DNA of 64,000 nucleotides from positions 434,001 through 498,000 of the forward strand of contig WPIO01000008.1 of assembly GCA_009760855.2 (NCBI GenBank), read 5' to 3'. The DNA is from Cristatella mucedo (taxonomy: Eukaryota; Bryozoa; Phylactolaemata; Cristatellidae). Position 1 is the stretch's first letter. The number at the start of each line of letters is the position of its first letter. Below the pieces are notes generated by a model. The model made no database searches. It was not told the DNA's origin and worked only from the letters and a program-made list of their open reading frames with translations. Below, piece after piece: positions 30,730-45,300 of this stretch. Both the position numbers and the translations under genes were made by a program.

Positions 30730-33293
30730 GGTGCTTGATGGTCGCTGGCAACTCGCACGAGTGCAGGCCTCGCCACAATTTCGACCGAAGCGCTGGTGCC
30801 GGTGTGCCCGTGACCTTTTGTCATGCTGCTCGCTGTGGTTGGTCGGGTTTTGATGATTGACGTCCGTCTTGTCTTCGTTTAGAATACTGGGCACTTTGCA
30901 GTCACCGTGTAACTCCGGGTTACATCATCGGGCTGCTTGCTTTCCTGTCGTCTTTACTTTAGGTGCTGGTGCTGCGACTTGGAGCTTTTCTTATTGCCGC
31001 TGGGTTTTTTTTCTCGGAAGGCTGCTCCGAGGCAGCGCCTCCTTGCCTTGCCTTCTCTTGCCTCCTTTTCGAGGCTTGACCGGCTGCCGTAGTCCTTGGG
31101 TGGTGGAGGCTAGCACAGCCATGCGTGCCGCCCGGCTCTGCACTGGTGAGCCAGTCACGTGCCATAGCTAGTGGGTCCCAGAGCATACTAATGTGCTTCC
31201 CAGCCTGGTGACCGCTCACCCCGAGGCTCTCACGATAAACTATGACCCGTTAGAAGAGGCAAGGGTGTTCTTGTCTAAGAAATGCTGCATTTTTGCACGT
31301 TTATCACCTGGTCTGGCAACGTGCTGGCCCACCCCTGTGTGTGTGGCAGTAGGGAGATGGGAATGAACAGGAGCTCCTTCCTGTTCATGGCTGTGGCCCA
31401 TCTGAGATGTTTACCTACAAGGTGCTAGTGGCAGTCTGCACTGCGTCAGAGTCAGGAATTAATTGTGCAGACTATCTTATCTGTCGTATGTACTACTGAC
31501 CATTGTGATGTGATAATGATGCATTATTCTGATCCTGGCAGTATGTTTGTAGAAATGCGGAGGGCGAGATCATAAGCGATCTAAATGTGCATCATAGCAC
31601 CGTGTTAAGGGATTCGTGGCCTTCAAACGGGAGGGCCGCAAATCCCTAACTTTCCTCTGGATTGGGGACAAAGCATAGTCATGCACGCAGTGATGCACAC
31701 CATTCTGTCAAGTTTTCAAATGTCCTTGTCTTCTCAGGAGCTTTATCGTTCGAAGAAATATATAGGTCGTATCAATTCGTTTTAGCTAAGGCTATGTCTA
31801 AGTTTTATAGAGAAATAGTCGGATCGAATGTCAAAATAGATGAATAGCCCAAAGGTTTTTAATGTTCACTATCGACCTTCTGAGCCACTCACAAACAGAC
31901 ATACTGACCAATGATCTCTGTGGCAACTTTAGAGTAGAGCGTTGCTCTGAATTCTTCCTCTCTAAGATGGAACAGATTCAGGATTCCATCAATCATCGGA
32001 CTGCAACATCCCTGCCAAATAGCTCTGCTCTACTTGTGTTGCCATCTTCAAGCCTGTCTCTGTTGAACTCATTTGTTTCCGCAGGCTAAAGAGTGCTACT
32101 GGTGCTCTTTACCCTGTCCCAACTGTTCTCCTTATGAGATACATATATACCCGTTTCTGCCAGGCTGGTCTCTGTTGTCGGTGACTTGACTGCCACATCA
32201 CACCACTTCTGTCTCTGAGCTTCAGTGGCCCCGACCAAGCATTGATATCAATATAATCTCCCTGGCTGGCATATGCACGTCACTCTACTAGCTTGCACCG
32301 CTGGTGCATTCTACAGCATACCCATCCGACCTCCGTGCTGATCACGTGATGATTCTCATCACGAGCGCCTTCTCGGCTCCCGGTTGTCTCGTTTGACTCG
32401 TTCGAAGTTCTGCAGGGGACGTTCGTTGTACCCGGATATGCAAGGGTTGCTGGGGCTCGTAGTGGTGCAAGGTTCGGTTTTGATCGCAGTGGCTGCTCAG
32501 GTCGGAGTAGCTGTGTTTTTTTTTAGAGCATTGCCAGGAACGTTGCATGATGGTCTTTCATGCCAAGGCACGTACATGAAGGTCAGCTGGCTGGACTGAG
32601 TCTCCCAAGAATCAGGACTGCATTTATTTGCATAACGCCGGCTAGCCACCGGTTTATTTTCCTTGGCAGCCGGCATTTAGCATTGTGAGCTGAAGCTGAA
32701 CTTGCCGCATAGAATGATGCTATCTAAGGGTTGTCTAGTGTAGCGTGGCTTGGCACGGATGTATTCTGAGGCCATCAGTGAACTAAAGCAGTGTGCCCAC
32801 ATGGTCGTTTGCGTATTAGTCTGCGCACAGCAGTGCGTTCGTTGCAGCCAAGCTGCAGGGGTGTCGGTTGGTAGAGAGCAAATTGCTTGCAGCTGGCAGC
32901 AGTCCATCCAGAATTAGACAGCTCGGTGCTGCACCTACCGGCAGCAGAGGAGGCTTACCTGCCAACCAGAAGTTGGCCAGCCAGTAACCCAGTTCCCCCC
33001 CCCCCACTATTTGGTGCCCCTCCTGATCCAGCGCCCCTGATCCAGCCTCCCCCCCTGTGGGGAGGACATAGGTCCCCTGCCCCCTTGGTACGCCACTGTG
33101 GTCAGCCATGAGTGAGTGGGCTGGTAAGGCACTGTTTGCCATTGACCCTCTTTTGGAAGAAGGGTTCCCCTCCTTCTCAATCCTGTTGTCATTGATCCTG
33201 CTGTTAGTGTAAGCTTTCAGCTTAGCCGAGGCAAGCTTCAAGCTGGCACCAATGGCAAGTTGTGCTGGCCCCCCCATCCTGTACTTGCCTCTG

Positions 33294-33349
<56 letters not shown>

Positions 33350-36300
33350 CTATGATCAGTCAGCCTGGCCGACGATTGCATGGGGACAGAGAGAAGAGGG
33401 GACAGTGGTGGCGATTGCCTCTGCCAGGCATGCTTTGGCCGCTTTGCCGCGACCGGCTTGTGAAAGATGGACGCTGGAGTTGAGAGAGGCTACTTGCCGG
33501 CTTTTTCGGATGCGATCTACACTCGCAGCTGCTCGTTTGGCCATCTGTTTGTCGTCGTCGCCACTGCATTTGATTCGTTTTGCGATTAGTGATTATTTAT
33601 TTTTTACGACTAGTATAGTTCTGCTTGTTGACGTAGAAGCTGAAGATGTGAGCTGTCAGGCAGCGGCCGGGCCACTGGCCGGCTAGAGCAGACATAGCAA
33701 GCCCTTCTCGAACTGTTTTGTGCCCAGCAGATTTGCAGCTAAGACTGGGCTTTAATAACGGCAGCAGTAATGTGCCTACTGAGTGAGGCTCGTGTAAAGC
33801 ACTCTAAGAGCACTAAATTTCTATCTAGGCACCAGGCTGGTGCCTAGATAGGAGTCCTTTCAATTGGTTGCTGGCAGCACGCACTCTTTCAGCTCGAATG
33901 AGCACACTAACAACCCTTGGCATGGGCTGAGCAAATGCTGTGTGACCGGATGGGTTTCTCGCCTCTCCTTAATTGCCAAGTCAAGTCTCAGTGGATTTAG
34001 TGCGTTTCAAGCTTTAAGCGCACTGGGAGTCGAAGGCACAGGTCCTCCAAAAGATTTGAGTGTTCGCTAGAGGCGCAGCCAGACGACCAGGGCTTTACCG
34101 AACCAGTCTCTCTATTTGTTCTTTTAGAAAGAAGCCCGGCGCTGCTTCGTCGAAATTCCAGAAATTTCGCGAAGGCATGAAGAAACCCGAGGTGAGCAAG
34201 CAAGAGGCCACCGGTGCACATACACTCTCTGCTCTCTTGCACTCGCTCGGAATCCTCGGGGCTGGCCGCGCGGTGTGACTGGTGGGAGCCCTTCTTTGGG
34301 GCACAGTCAGATCGCGCTGCTGCCCAGCACTTGCTGAGAAGCGCCGTGCTTACCGGCGACCACTGGAGCAGCTGGCATTGTTTCGCTCCTTCCGGTCGGT
34401 CTGCTTACATTGGCCTCGTGTGGTCTCGCCTCTCTGGGCAAGCTCTCGGTGCGAGCGCTCGCAGACCTTTGGGTGGGTGGGTCCGCGGTCCCACAGCTGT
34501 GGCACTCCTGCGAGTGAGTGAACGGCGCTTGCAGCCCTTGTGGCTGCTAGCTGATGGCCCGCGACTGTCACGCGCTGGCAGCAGCCATCTTTTAAGGTGG
34601 CAACATCCGGCCGCCGAGGCATGCCGGCAATCAGCTGGGCCAGTTTGGTGCAGAATATCCGACCGTTGGTCCAGCCTGTGGGGGGGGGGCTGGCAAGAAT
34701 ATGCTAAGAGCAGATCCGGGCCAGAGCTGCTGCTGCTGCTGCTGCTGTGCTCATCGTTGTTTGTTGTTTTGCGGGCTTGTGCACCTGCGAGGGCTGACCC
34801 CATGCGGAGGCTCGGCGTGGCCCCCCTCCCAGAACGAGAACCGGTGAGAATGCCGTATCCTCATTTAGCTGGACCGATTGAGTGCCCGCACGGCCTCTTT
34901 CGAGCGATTGAGCTCATGGGTGTGAACTCATGCCAGCTGCTGTCATAGCTGCGCACAGCTCGCCATATGCAGCTGCAGGTTTTTCCTTGGTCCTTCGGCC
35001 CAGAGTTGCTGCTGCTGCTCTGTCTTGACATTAATCGGCGTTAAGTGGCAATTACTGGCAGCACGCCAGCTCTGCCCATCGTGCTTAGCCTATCCGTAGG
35101 GGCAGGTGCAATCGGTGACCTATGTGTGGCCGACGAGGAGAGGCTTCTCTGCCAGAGGCCGCTTCCGCGCTGCTGCTTGCCACGGTTGCTGCGCTGCCGT
35201 GGCAAGCATTCGCCCAGTGTTGCTATGTGCTGCCTGCAGCAGCCGCAGCAGTGCTGCCTGCATCGTCGCTCCCCTGCAACTGCAACGTGCGGCTGCACGC
35301 TGCAGGACGGAGGCAGCGAGTCGTCAGACCAGGCACCCTCATCCGAGCAGAGCACGAAGGCGAGCTCTGCCCTCGGCCTTGACCCGGCAGCGCCTCTCGG
35401 CTCCGCCGAGGAGCCGGGCGCCGACCGTCCACCTGGTGACGATGACCTGCTTGGTTCAGCAGCAGCAGCTGCTGCCGCCACCGAGCCGGTCCCGCTGAGC
35501 GACCTCGGCAGCAGCAGGATGCAGACTCGAGGCGCTGCCTTTGGCAGCGACGAGGCCGCCCTTCGGCCTGGCAGAGCAGCAGCAGCAGAAGATGGCGGCG
35601 GTGGTGGCGTGGAGGACGACGAGTTCGTTTTGGCTAGCGAGACGTTCAAGCCGGCGAGTGAAGGTGACCACCGCTCTTCGAAACGCTGGCTGAGCCGGTC
35701 TTGGACAGCGTGCTTCGCCGGCTCACCTTTCGCCTGGTGCGCCCAGCTTGAGGCACTCTCCTGCTTTGACCGCTTTCTCTCCCACCGGAAGCAGAAACGC
35801 TATCGGGCATCGGAGCGTGGCAATTACGATGGTTTGACCTCCTTAGCTCTTTATGTGGGACTCCTCCAGTGCCAAGGTGTTGTTCCACGTGTTCGGCAGG
35901 CTATGTTGCTGCTACCGATCTCTGCATCGGCAGCGTCCATCGTAACCGCTCACGTCACTCCGGGTCTATCGAGCCACATTGTCCGCTTGGAACAGTCGGT
36001 GTGTGGGCCGAGTTTTGGCATTTTAGTGTTCATTCGATTAATCAGACCTAAGCTCTGCTTGTAGCTTCGGTCAGCTGACGACTGGATGACCAGCAGTAGC
36101 TCTCTTTCGCAGGAGGTTGGCTTCTGTACGCCATTTCTTTTGTGCTCCATAGACTTGGGTGTCATGGCCGGCAAGTGAGTTCTGGCCAACACTTGTAGTT
36201 TCATTCTTTCTTTCATTTCATTTATGTCATCCTTTCATTTCATTTTTTAATTCGTCCTCTTTTCTTATGCATTCGGCATTGAAGCTTCAGAACAGAAGCC

Positions 36301-39300
36301 TTGAATTTCCATATGCGTGCTCGAGCCAAAATCAGCGCTGCTGCTAGAACAAATGTGCGTTTATAATTGCGAATTGGATGCCAACCTGCAAACATAAATC
36401 ATAATACTAGTAACAATACCGCATTTGCATAGCACCCTCAGAGAACTAAATCTCTGTTGTGTTTAAGCCAGAGGACTGGCTAGTGGAGAAATTGAGACTA
36501 AAAGATGCAATTTTACCGACTGGTTGATGCTGCCCCTATTATCAGACTTATTAGTGTTGCAGCGGCAGCAGTAGTCATTGGAAATAAGTCCATGTTTATG
36601 AGTATGTATAACTTTTATAGTTATACTGTGTTACTCCCGCTCGTGCGTGCATGACAGCTCGTAGCTAACGCCTGTTTGTCATGGTGTGTATGCACATTGG
36701 TCAAGTAACAAATCGACTTCAAGGTTTTTGTCGTTCACTTTTAGGTCCCTTCATCCTTTGGCTCCAGGCTACCGATCTGATCTACTCACCCACCAGGCCC
36801 AGCATAGTACCACTCGCTTTTCAGAAACTGTTTACCTATACCGCGTACAAACCTCAAATCCTTTGGAGACCGTGCCTTTAGTTGGCATGCTCCCAAAGCC
36901 TGGAACTCACTCCCAACTTTCGTCACGACATCACCTGACATTACCACATTTAAAAAGAAATTAAAAACGCACCTATTTGTGGCAGCATTTAGTGGGTCCC
37001 TCGTGATTCGTCCTTTATGTGCTTATGTGTGCTGACACTGTTGGCTGCTGCCACTAACCACACTTGTATGCTGACCTTGTGCATGTCACCCCTAACTATG
37101 TTATTCATGTCGTTTATCGAGCACGATATTACTCACCATCCGATCGTGGTTCCTTTGCAGCAAATGTAAAGCGCCTAGAAAGAGACTGAGTTCTCTCAGG
37201 GCGCTTTATCAAGAGTATTATTATTATTAGTATGTGCGCATCCGTTTGCATTAATTTGTGTGTGCTTTCATCCATTTGCATTCATTTGTTTGTGCTTGCG
37301 TGTGCTCGCGTGCGGGCACAAGCGTGTCGCACACGTGCTCCAGTGTCATGCCCTATCGTGGCGTCTCTGGCAGCGCCTCGAGCACCAGACCTCAACTTGC
37401 GATAGGTTTTACCATTTTGGCACGAGGAAGTCGGTGGCAATTTCCCACGTTTGTGTGTAAAGAGCTAAGCGAAAATTGACAGGGTCGACCGCCCGACTGT
37501 GTCGTCTCTTGCTGCTGAGCCGGCCATTGTTAAATCAGTTGACCTTTTGCCCCGGGTCTTCAGCCAGCAGGTAAGGTGCTCGCTCTTCACGACTCGGGTC
37601 GTGGGCTCGAGTCCTGCAGCGGCGATCCTTTATTGCCCACTGCAAGCCGTGGTGGTAGGTAGCCGTTATGGTTCAACTGCTGCTATACAAATGAGGCCGT
37701 TGAATCAGCTAACGTTGCTATTATCGGTGCACAGCAGCACACTGTCTCCGTGTGGCCGCAAGCTCTCCCTCAAGCTGTCGACGTCACTGGCCTGCCTGCA
37801 GGCGCTGTGCGTCCACTTGCTGCTCGCTGGCGACTCGGCTGCCTGCCCCAACTGCTCGTCCTGTTGCCTGTAGTGTTCGCTGACGATGCTGCCGATTGGG
37901 ACGTCCTGGCCACGTATGGAAACAATGGCAGCAAGGTCAGAGTGCAGCGGTTTCATGGCCGGCGAGCAGCCGGGATAGCTCTGCTGCCGCCCTTCAGTTG
38001 CAGTCACTGCTGATGCCGCTCTTACTCTTACTCTTACTCTTAGGCCGAGACTGCGTCGAGGCTTGCCAGGGAGTCGCTTTATGTCCGGTTCGATCCACTT
38101 GTCGGCACGGGCTCGCCCGACGCGTCGGCAGCCAGGCGCCGCGGTGCGGCCGCCGATGCAGTCACAGGTCTTTGTGATGCCGATGAAGATGCAGCCGCAG
38201 GAAGCAGGTGTGCGAGCTGGTGCTTGTGCGTGCTGGTTCCGCTGCTGCTGCTGCTGCAGCTTCTGTCTACCTCTCGCTTGCTCGTGAACGCGGCCTGTTC
38301 TTCTGCGTGTGTGTGTGTGTATTTGTGTGTGTGTGTGTGTATTTGTGTGTGTGTATTTGTGTGTGTGTGTGTGTGTGTGTATTTGTGTGTTTGTGTATTT
38401 GTGTGTGTGTGTGTGTGTGTGCATGCGTGCTTGCTTGCGTGCTTGCTTGTGTGCGTTTGCATGAGGGGGCTTGATTTTGGAGCAATTCTCTTTTTTGTCT
38501 GGTATCGTATTCAAACTCGGCATTGCCTCTACGTATTAACTCCTCTTTCTTCTGTGCTGCTGTTAATTAGAAACTCGTGGTCTGCATGCTCAGCAGCATC
38601 ATGCTGGTTGCGTGCTCTGCCGGTCTTAACATGTTGAATTTGTGTATGCAAATTATTAAATTATCACCCTAAAACAGCGTTTTGAGCATTAAGCTTTTCA
38701 GTTTCTCTTGGTCACTCTTGGTTTGCCCATGATTAGTTGGTTGGTTTTTATCATCATTCAATTCAAGACAACTTGCTGTCATCCATGTGCGGATGTCATC
38801 AATACGTGCAGCAAGGGAGTTGAGAGAATCCGACGTGCTGGAAGGCTGTGAGGGATCAAAGCCAAGGTTCAACTGAGTGTCGGCTGCATACAAGTGAAAG
38901 CCTAGATTGTACCATCGGCAAGAGATGAGTATTAACTGTATTCAACGTAGAGTTTTGAATGTGAGTCTGTTGGTCGGTACGAGAGTTTGTTAGCACAAGT
39001 CGCTGATGTCACACTTACGCTGTGCCCTCTGTGAAATGTATTGTATATCTGCAATGGCTCAGGTATAATGAGCACGGTACAGGTATAATGAGCGGCCTGC
39101 TAAAAATGTCAGAGGAGATAATTTACCGATTTGCATGCGTAGATGCAGCGTGCTCTACTCTCACCGTTGAAATTTAGCATAGCATTGTTCGTTAACTTAG
39201 AAATAGCTATGAGCGAGCAGGCTTTGATCAGCTTTTTATTTGATTATCTATGTACATGCTGCAGCGTGGAGTCTGACTAGGATCAGTCAAAGCCGGTGTC

Positions 39301-42300
39301 TCTCCCAGCCTCTCTGTGTCATAGCAGCTGAGCTATGCGCTTATAAATTAAGCATGAAAGTCCATCCAACCTTCCCTCGTCACGTGGCAAGATGGTGGCC
39401 AGTACTTCCGCGAGTGACATGTAAAGGACTTGTAATTGTACTCTTGCTAAGCGAAGCGAGTCCACAGGCAGTGCACTTCTAGTGCTGCAAAGTGCAGTTT
39501 TTCTCTCGAACCGTTAAGTGTCTTTCGATTGCTGGGCTGTCGCTGGCCTTCCGACGTTGCTGCCGGCAAGTGTTTGAGTGCAAGAGTGCTTAGGTGTCAG
39601 CGCCTGTCCCCTCTGTCTCTTCGTCGGCTCAAAAGGTGGCCGTTGTCATCCCTCGCCAGCAGTCGGTCGGCGATTTCCAGTCTTCGTTTTTCCTATTCTT
39701 TCCCCATCCTAGCGACGACCTACTGCTCCTCGGCACGCCGCCTGCCGCCAGCAAGGCGGTCGCAGCAGGAGGTGCCGCCGCCGGCGGCAGGAAGCCGCTG
39801 CAGCATCCCGCCGTGCGACTGCTGCAGCAGCAGCAGCTCCAGCGCCTGCCAGGCACTGCCCAGTCGTCGGAAGGGGCCGCTGCCGCGCAGGACGACGAGG
39901 GAGCCGCTTCCGGTGCCCTCGCTGTCGCGCCTTCCAAGAGCGAGATTGACGAGTTGCTGCTGCTGACCTCGCCCGGTCGGCTTCCGGTGCGCTCGGACGG
40001 AAGCGCCTTCGCTGCCATCTCGGCCGAGGTGAGAGACCGTGCGCGTCGTTTTCGCTCGCTTCCCCAAAGTGTTCGGTGCCGCCCAAAAAAAAAGCCCCCC
40101 TCCCCCTCCCCCGTCTTAGTGCTTTGACCGAGGCGCAACGTCTGCGCGAGAAAACATTTAGGAGAGATTCGTCCACGCGAGTGCCCGCTGCCACCGCCAG
40201 CCTGCCGTGCTTTGCCCGCCCGAAGCCCTGCGGTTTACTCGTCCAGATGGCGTGCCGAATGTAGCGCCATCTGTCGTGCTCTCGCGCTTCCGGTCCGGCA
40301 GTTTGCCTGGCCTGTGCGTGGCTTGTGCACTTGGCCGCTAGGTTCAGCTGCAGAATGTTGGTCAAACGCTAAACTCTCCGACTAAACTCGTGTTGTTTTT
40401 ACTGATTTTTGTGTGTGCATACCACCTGTCGAAGCCAACGAGGCTCGTTAAATTCTTGGCACTACTGCAAGGCTTCACGAACTCGTGTATGTGACCCTCC
40501 TCCCCCCAATGCGATGCGACCTGCAGATGTAGCCTTGAAGGGAGTTTTGGCCATTGAGTGACCGAAATGATGAGCCAGCATGTTCAGGGGTCAACTCCGC
40601 TATCTTGCCTGCCTTCTGAGTTATTGCATTTTAATTTTTGCATTATTGCAACTGTTGTGAGCGTGAGAGTGCCCGTATTGCTGCTAAACAGTAAACGACT
40701 TGGAACACTCGAACACAACCGAACTCAACAACGTTTTATCAACAACTCCAGTTTTGCAGGCGTTAATGCTAACTGGAGCTTCCATCGTCTGCGACTCAGG
40801 AATGCTTCGCTCTGATTAGCTAGCATCCTAGCTAGCACCTAGCAGCAGTTTGACTTGACTGGCCAATCGGAACACAGCGTTCCGATTGGCCAGTCAAGGC
40901 TGGGGGGGCCGCCCGACCTTGACTAGCCAATCGGAACGCTGTACAATTAGGCTTTCGTCACTGCCATAGGCTGAGGTTATAATAATAATAATAATAATAT
41001 TGCACTTGATAAAGCGCCCTCAGAGAACTTAATCTCTTTCTAGGCGCTTTACATTTGCTGCAAAGTGATACGCAATAAAATAGTAAGTAAAATCATGCTT
41101 GAAAAACAAACAAAATGAATAACATGGTTAGGGGTTACATGCACTGGGTCAGCATGCAAAGGTTGATGCATTCGCTATCACGATCTCAACTCAACGCTCT
41201 TGCCCGTCAGCTGACTAGCCCGTCAGCTGTAGCCCTCACTGTAGCAGCTGTAGCCCGTCAGCTGACTAGCCCCCACTGTAGCAGCTGACTAGCCCTCACT
41301 GTAGCAGCTGACTAGCCCGTCAGCTGACCTGTAGCCCTCGCTGCCTGCGCCCGTTGGCTTTCTCTCTCGGCTGCGCTTCCCCGCTCTGCTCTTCGTGGTC
41401 ACTCGGCGAACCAACTTAGGAGTGGACCGCTCTCTGTGTGAAGGAGGGAGGATTTCGGTGCGATCGTCCTCTTAGCAGCCGCCGGTCAGGCAGGCAGTCC
41501 TCTGTCAAGGCATTCATACGGGAGGCGGCGATGGCATTTCTCGTCCGTCTCGTCCGCAAGCCGAGCCGAGTGTACCGCACTGTTGACGTTCGTCAGGCCT
41601 ACGAATTGACTGAGATAGGCGAGAGACAGAGACAGAGAGGTCACGAACTCGGCTAGCTGTGTTTGAATTGCACTCACTGGCTGCTGCAGAGAGCTCCTGT
41701 CCGCAGCCGGCACTAGCTGGAAGCGGCCGCCATTATCTGCTTAATGCCTGTCCCGCCCCTTCGCCGGGTTTTTTAAGCGCTGGTATCGAATTAATGCGAC
41801 AGCCATATCGACTTTCCCTTTTAGCTCTCTCGCGGTGCCTTGCATCTGGATTGGGCTGCATGCTCCGATCGATACAGAGGCCCTCCGCCACAGAAGCGCC
41901 TTCCGCTCCCTGGGGGCTTGCGCTGCCGCCGGCCGGCCGGCCGTGTGACTTATCTGCACTGGCACGGGGCTGGCTGGCTGGCTGGCGGCTGTGTCTGCGG
42001 GTCTGCAGAGAATCGATTGATCCGTGCCTCCGCTGCCGCTGTGTCGTGCCGCCGCTATCGGTGGCGATTTAACGAGCAGCCTCTGGCGATCGAGAGAGCT
42101 GTGCGCAGCAGCGGCGGCGGCCCCCATTGCCACGGTAGGCACTGCGAGAGCGCCCTGCTGCGCCGGCCTGCGTTCTCTGCTCGTGTGTGTCAGCTGTTCT
42201 TGCCTTCTCCTCCTCCCTCTACCTCCCCCCCCCCGAAAGCGCATCGAGGTTGGCGGGTGTGCGGAGAGGATGAGTTCGGGAGAGAATGCCGGTCTCTCCG

Positions 42301-45300
42301 GCCCTCTTCTCTCATCTCGTGTCTCATCAGGCCGGCTACTGCAGTGTGGGCCGACGTTAGATACGACTCGATGAAATGTGACAGCAACAGCTATGCAGAC
42401 ATGCATGCAGTGACAGATTGCATTTCGGCCAGGCTGCTTTGACCATCATATTCATTCATTCGAATGCTTGCAGAGGATGCAGGCTAGTCGGGGGGGGGGG
42501 GGAGTTGGGAGGTGGGCGGTGCTTCCCTCCCTCCTCCCAATCGCTGCCTTGCAGCAGACAGCCCATACTTCGGCCCCTCCCCCTCCCAATGCCTGCACAG
42601 AGGCTGGTGCCCGACTGCACTGCAGGCACACGTGGAAGCTGCCGCGAAGTTGTCTGCTGCTGCTGCCGCCGCCGTTTTCCATGATGGCCCCAGCCAACAG
42701 CTGCCGGTGCGCGCACTTCACCATGACCACGGCTTGGTTTGGTCGGGTTTTGTTTGGCGGGAGTGCCGGCGATATTTGTTAGGATTTCGCACACAACTCG
42801 CCCATTGTGCGCTCAAGGGATAGGCCTTTCAGGTGAGCGAATGCGACGAATTGTGTGCCCAGTCTGAGAGCTATTTAATTAGGCCTTCGGCAATGGCCGC
42901 CCGTGCAAAGGCCGGCCGCTACTCCGCCGCCGCAGACCCCCGTGCAGCATGGCCGCCCGCTGCCGCCAGCGCCGCGTCTCGCTGCCGCCAGACTGCTAGC
43001 GTGTCTCCATCACCGGCCGCGGAAGCGCTCGCGCGGTAGCGCTCACGCGGAAGCGCTCACGCCCACTCGGCGCCTCCAAACAACGGCCGAACGTGAGCGC
43101 TTGCTTCGCGTCGCGCGAGCGGCGCTGAGCCTTAAGTAACGGGCTGGCGTTGCATGACTGGCCATGCGATTTCATTCTCGTGATTTTTTTACTTTTGTTG
43201 CTTAGACTTATTGCATCCGGTCGACAGGTGAATGTGGGCGGGATGGACATGTTCAGCGTTGCGCAGCGCGTGCAGGCGAGCAGGCAGGCAGCGCACAACT
43301 TCTCCCGCTCCGCACTTTTTCCTGCAATCGATGGCGGCTACCTTTGAAGTGGCCCGGTAAGCGACCTTCGACCTACGTGTCCGACCGCTTTTCGTGTCCG
43401 ACCGCTGCCAGCCAGCGGCTCCAGTCGCTGCTGCTTCAGTGATGGTGTCTCTGCCTCGTTGCTGCCGCAGCTGCTGCTGCTGCTGCCGAGCGGTCGCCGC
43501 CCACAGCTGAGCCACACTGCTGCCGCTAGCTGTTAGCCTCGCTCACGCGATGAGTTCCGTTGGGCAGCAGCCGCTGCTAGCAGCCGGCCGGCGCCTCGCT
43601 ACCGACCTGGAAGAGTCGACACTGTCCCAGGACTCGCTAGATGACTATTGCACGACTAACGGCCGGCCGGACAGTCCGCTCTGCTTCGACCACGAGGAGG
43701 TCGTGCGGATCGACCCAGACGCTCCGGGCGGTGGTGGCGCGGGCTCGCAAGTAAACGTGCATCCCTCGTAGCTAGCTAAGCCGGCCACCTCAGCCAGTCG
43801 GGGCGTCACTGAGCGCAATCCTGCTCTGCCAGCATGCCGAATCGTCAGCCGCAGCAGCCGGGCGGGCGGCACGAGTCGTGTCGTCGTGGCCACGCGAGCT
43901 CGCTCAGGCGTTCTTGTTTTGGCGTTTGTTTGGTCGGTCGGTCGGTAGAAACGCTGGTGCCAGCAGTTCTTCCGCCCTAGCTGCTGCGCCCGCCGTCCCT
44001 GCACGACCGGCTGCTTGCCGGCATCAGGGGGCGAGGCGCGCCCTCCCGGCATTCACGGCTAATCGTCGGGGCGCCGCGAAGCATGTGTCGTGCGTCGCAC
44101 TGTGTTCGGTCGTGCTTCGGGCATGCCCATAGTTTTGTTTGTTTCTTTTTTTTTATACGGCCTCTTAGTATCACGATCGCAGTCTAGCGAGTGTATTGTA
44201 GTAAGCTTGACCTCGGCCTGACCTCCGTACGTAGCTTTTTCGCGCCTCGATTTGAATCGAGCCTCGATTTGAAGCGCTGCCAGTCGAGCTCTGCAGGCGG
44301 CAGCGGCGGCTTTAGGCGCCGCTCGTTGTGCCCCTGGCGCCTCTCCCTGGCCCGCGCCAGCCGCCGCTCGCTCGCTGCTGCAGCTGGTGCTTTGGTGCTT
44401 TGCACGGCAGGACGAAGGCGCCGCCACTCGCTCGCTGCAGGGTCGTCATGGCAGCGGTGTCGTCGTCAGCGGCGGCAGTGGCTCAGCAGCCAGCATAAAG
44501 TCTGACGCTGCAGCTCCTTCCTCGGCCGCTAGCATAGTGCAGGTGAGGAGCTGGCAGCATCATTTGGCCGACATTGGTCAAGCTTGCGACCGCTCAGCCT
44601 AGCGGTCGCGGGGCGTCTGGCTGGCTGGCAGCGGCGGCAGACGCTTCGGCGACGACCTCCTCCTCCTCCTCCTCCTCCTCCGTCGTCTCTTCGTCGTCGT
44701 CTCTCGTGCGCGCAGATGCTCAAGTACTCGCAGGAGGACGTGGACCGCATGCGCCGCGATCTGGAGCTGGACTTCCAGGCGCGCCTGCTCGGCCGCGAGC
44801 GCGACTGGGACCGGCGCCAGCAGGAGCAGGCCGCTCAGGCGGCGGCGCGCGGCGCCGAGCTGGACAAGCTGCGCGACAAGTACGGCTCGCTCAAGTCGAT
44901 CGTCAACGAGTACGAGCGCTCGATGGCCGAGCTGATACAGCAGCGCGAGCGGGGCAGCAGCGACGGAGACGAGGCTCTGCGCGACGCGACGCGCGAGCGC
45001 GACCAGCTCGCCGAGGACCTGCGCGGTGTTGAGCTGTCCTTCGCCGACCTGCACCGGCGCTACGAGAAGATGAAGTGCAACGTCGAGGGCTTCCGGCAGA
45101 ACGAGGAGGCGCTCAAGCGAGCGCTCGCCGACTACAAGGCGTCACTGGAGAGCTCGGAGGAGCGCTATGCCGCCCTGTGCCGCGCCGCCGAGGAGCGCCT
45201 GCAGCTGGCCGGCGAGCGCGTCGAGCAGGTGCGCCAGTCGTCGGCCGCCGACGTGGCGCGCCTGCAGGCCGCCCAGCGCAAGGCCGAGCTGCAGATACAG

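Noticed and set aside
29710-30894. 394-codon open frame on the minus strand
   Set aside because: It is the antisense shadow of the GC-rich TACC exon plus the (CT)n repeat. The plus strand holds conserved TACC motifs and proper splice donors.
34214-34948. 244-codon plus-strand frame after the small TACC exon
   Set aside because: It starts within the intron following the donor at 34192, has no known motif, and crosses a poly-G run; treated as intron.
39678-39716. Alternative acceptor CCCCATCCTAG before the TACC DDLLLLGTPP codons
   Set aside because: The pyrimidine tract is excellent, but using it needs a phase 2 join, while the preceding exon (37874-37935) ends in phase 0. The acceptor at 39593 keeps the frame. 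An alternative isoform is not excluded.
41200-41340. CRISPR-like repeat array
   Set aside because: Units vary in length and order, spacers are not unique, and the DNA is animal nuclear; it is a minisatellite.
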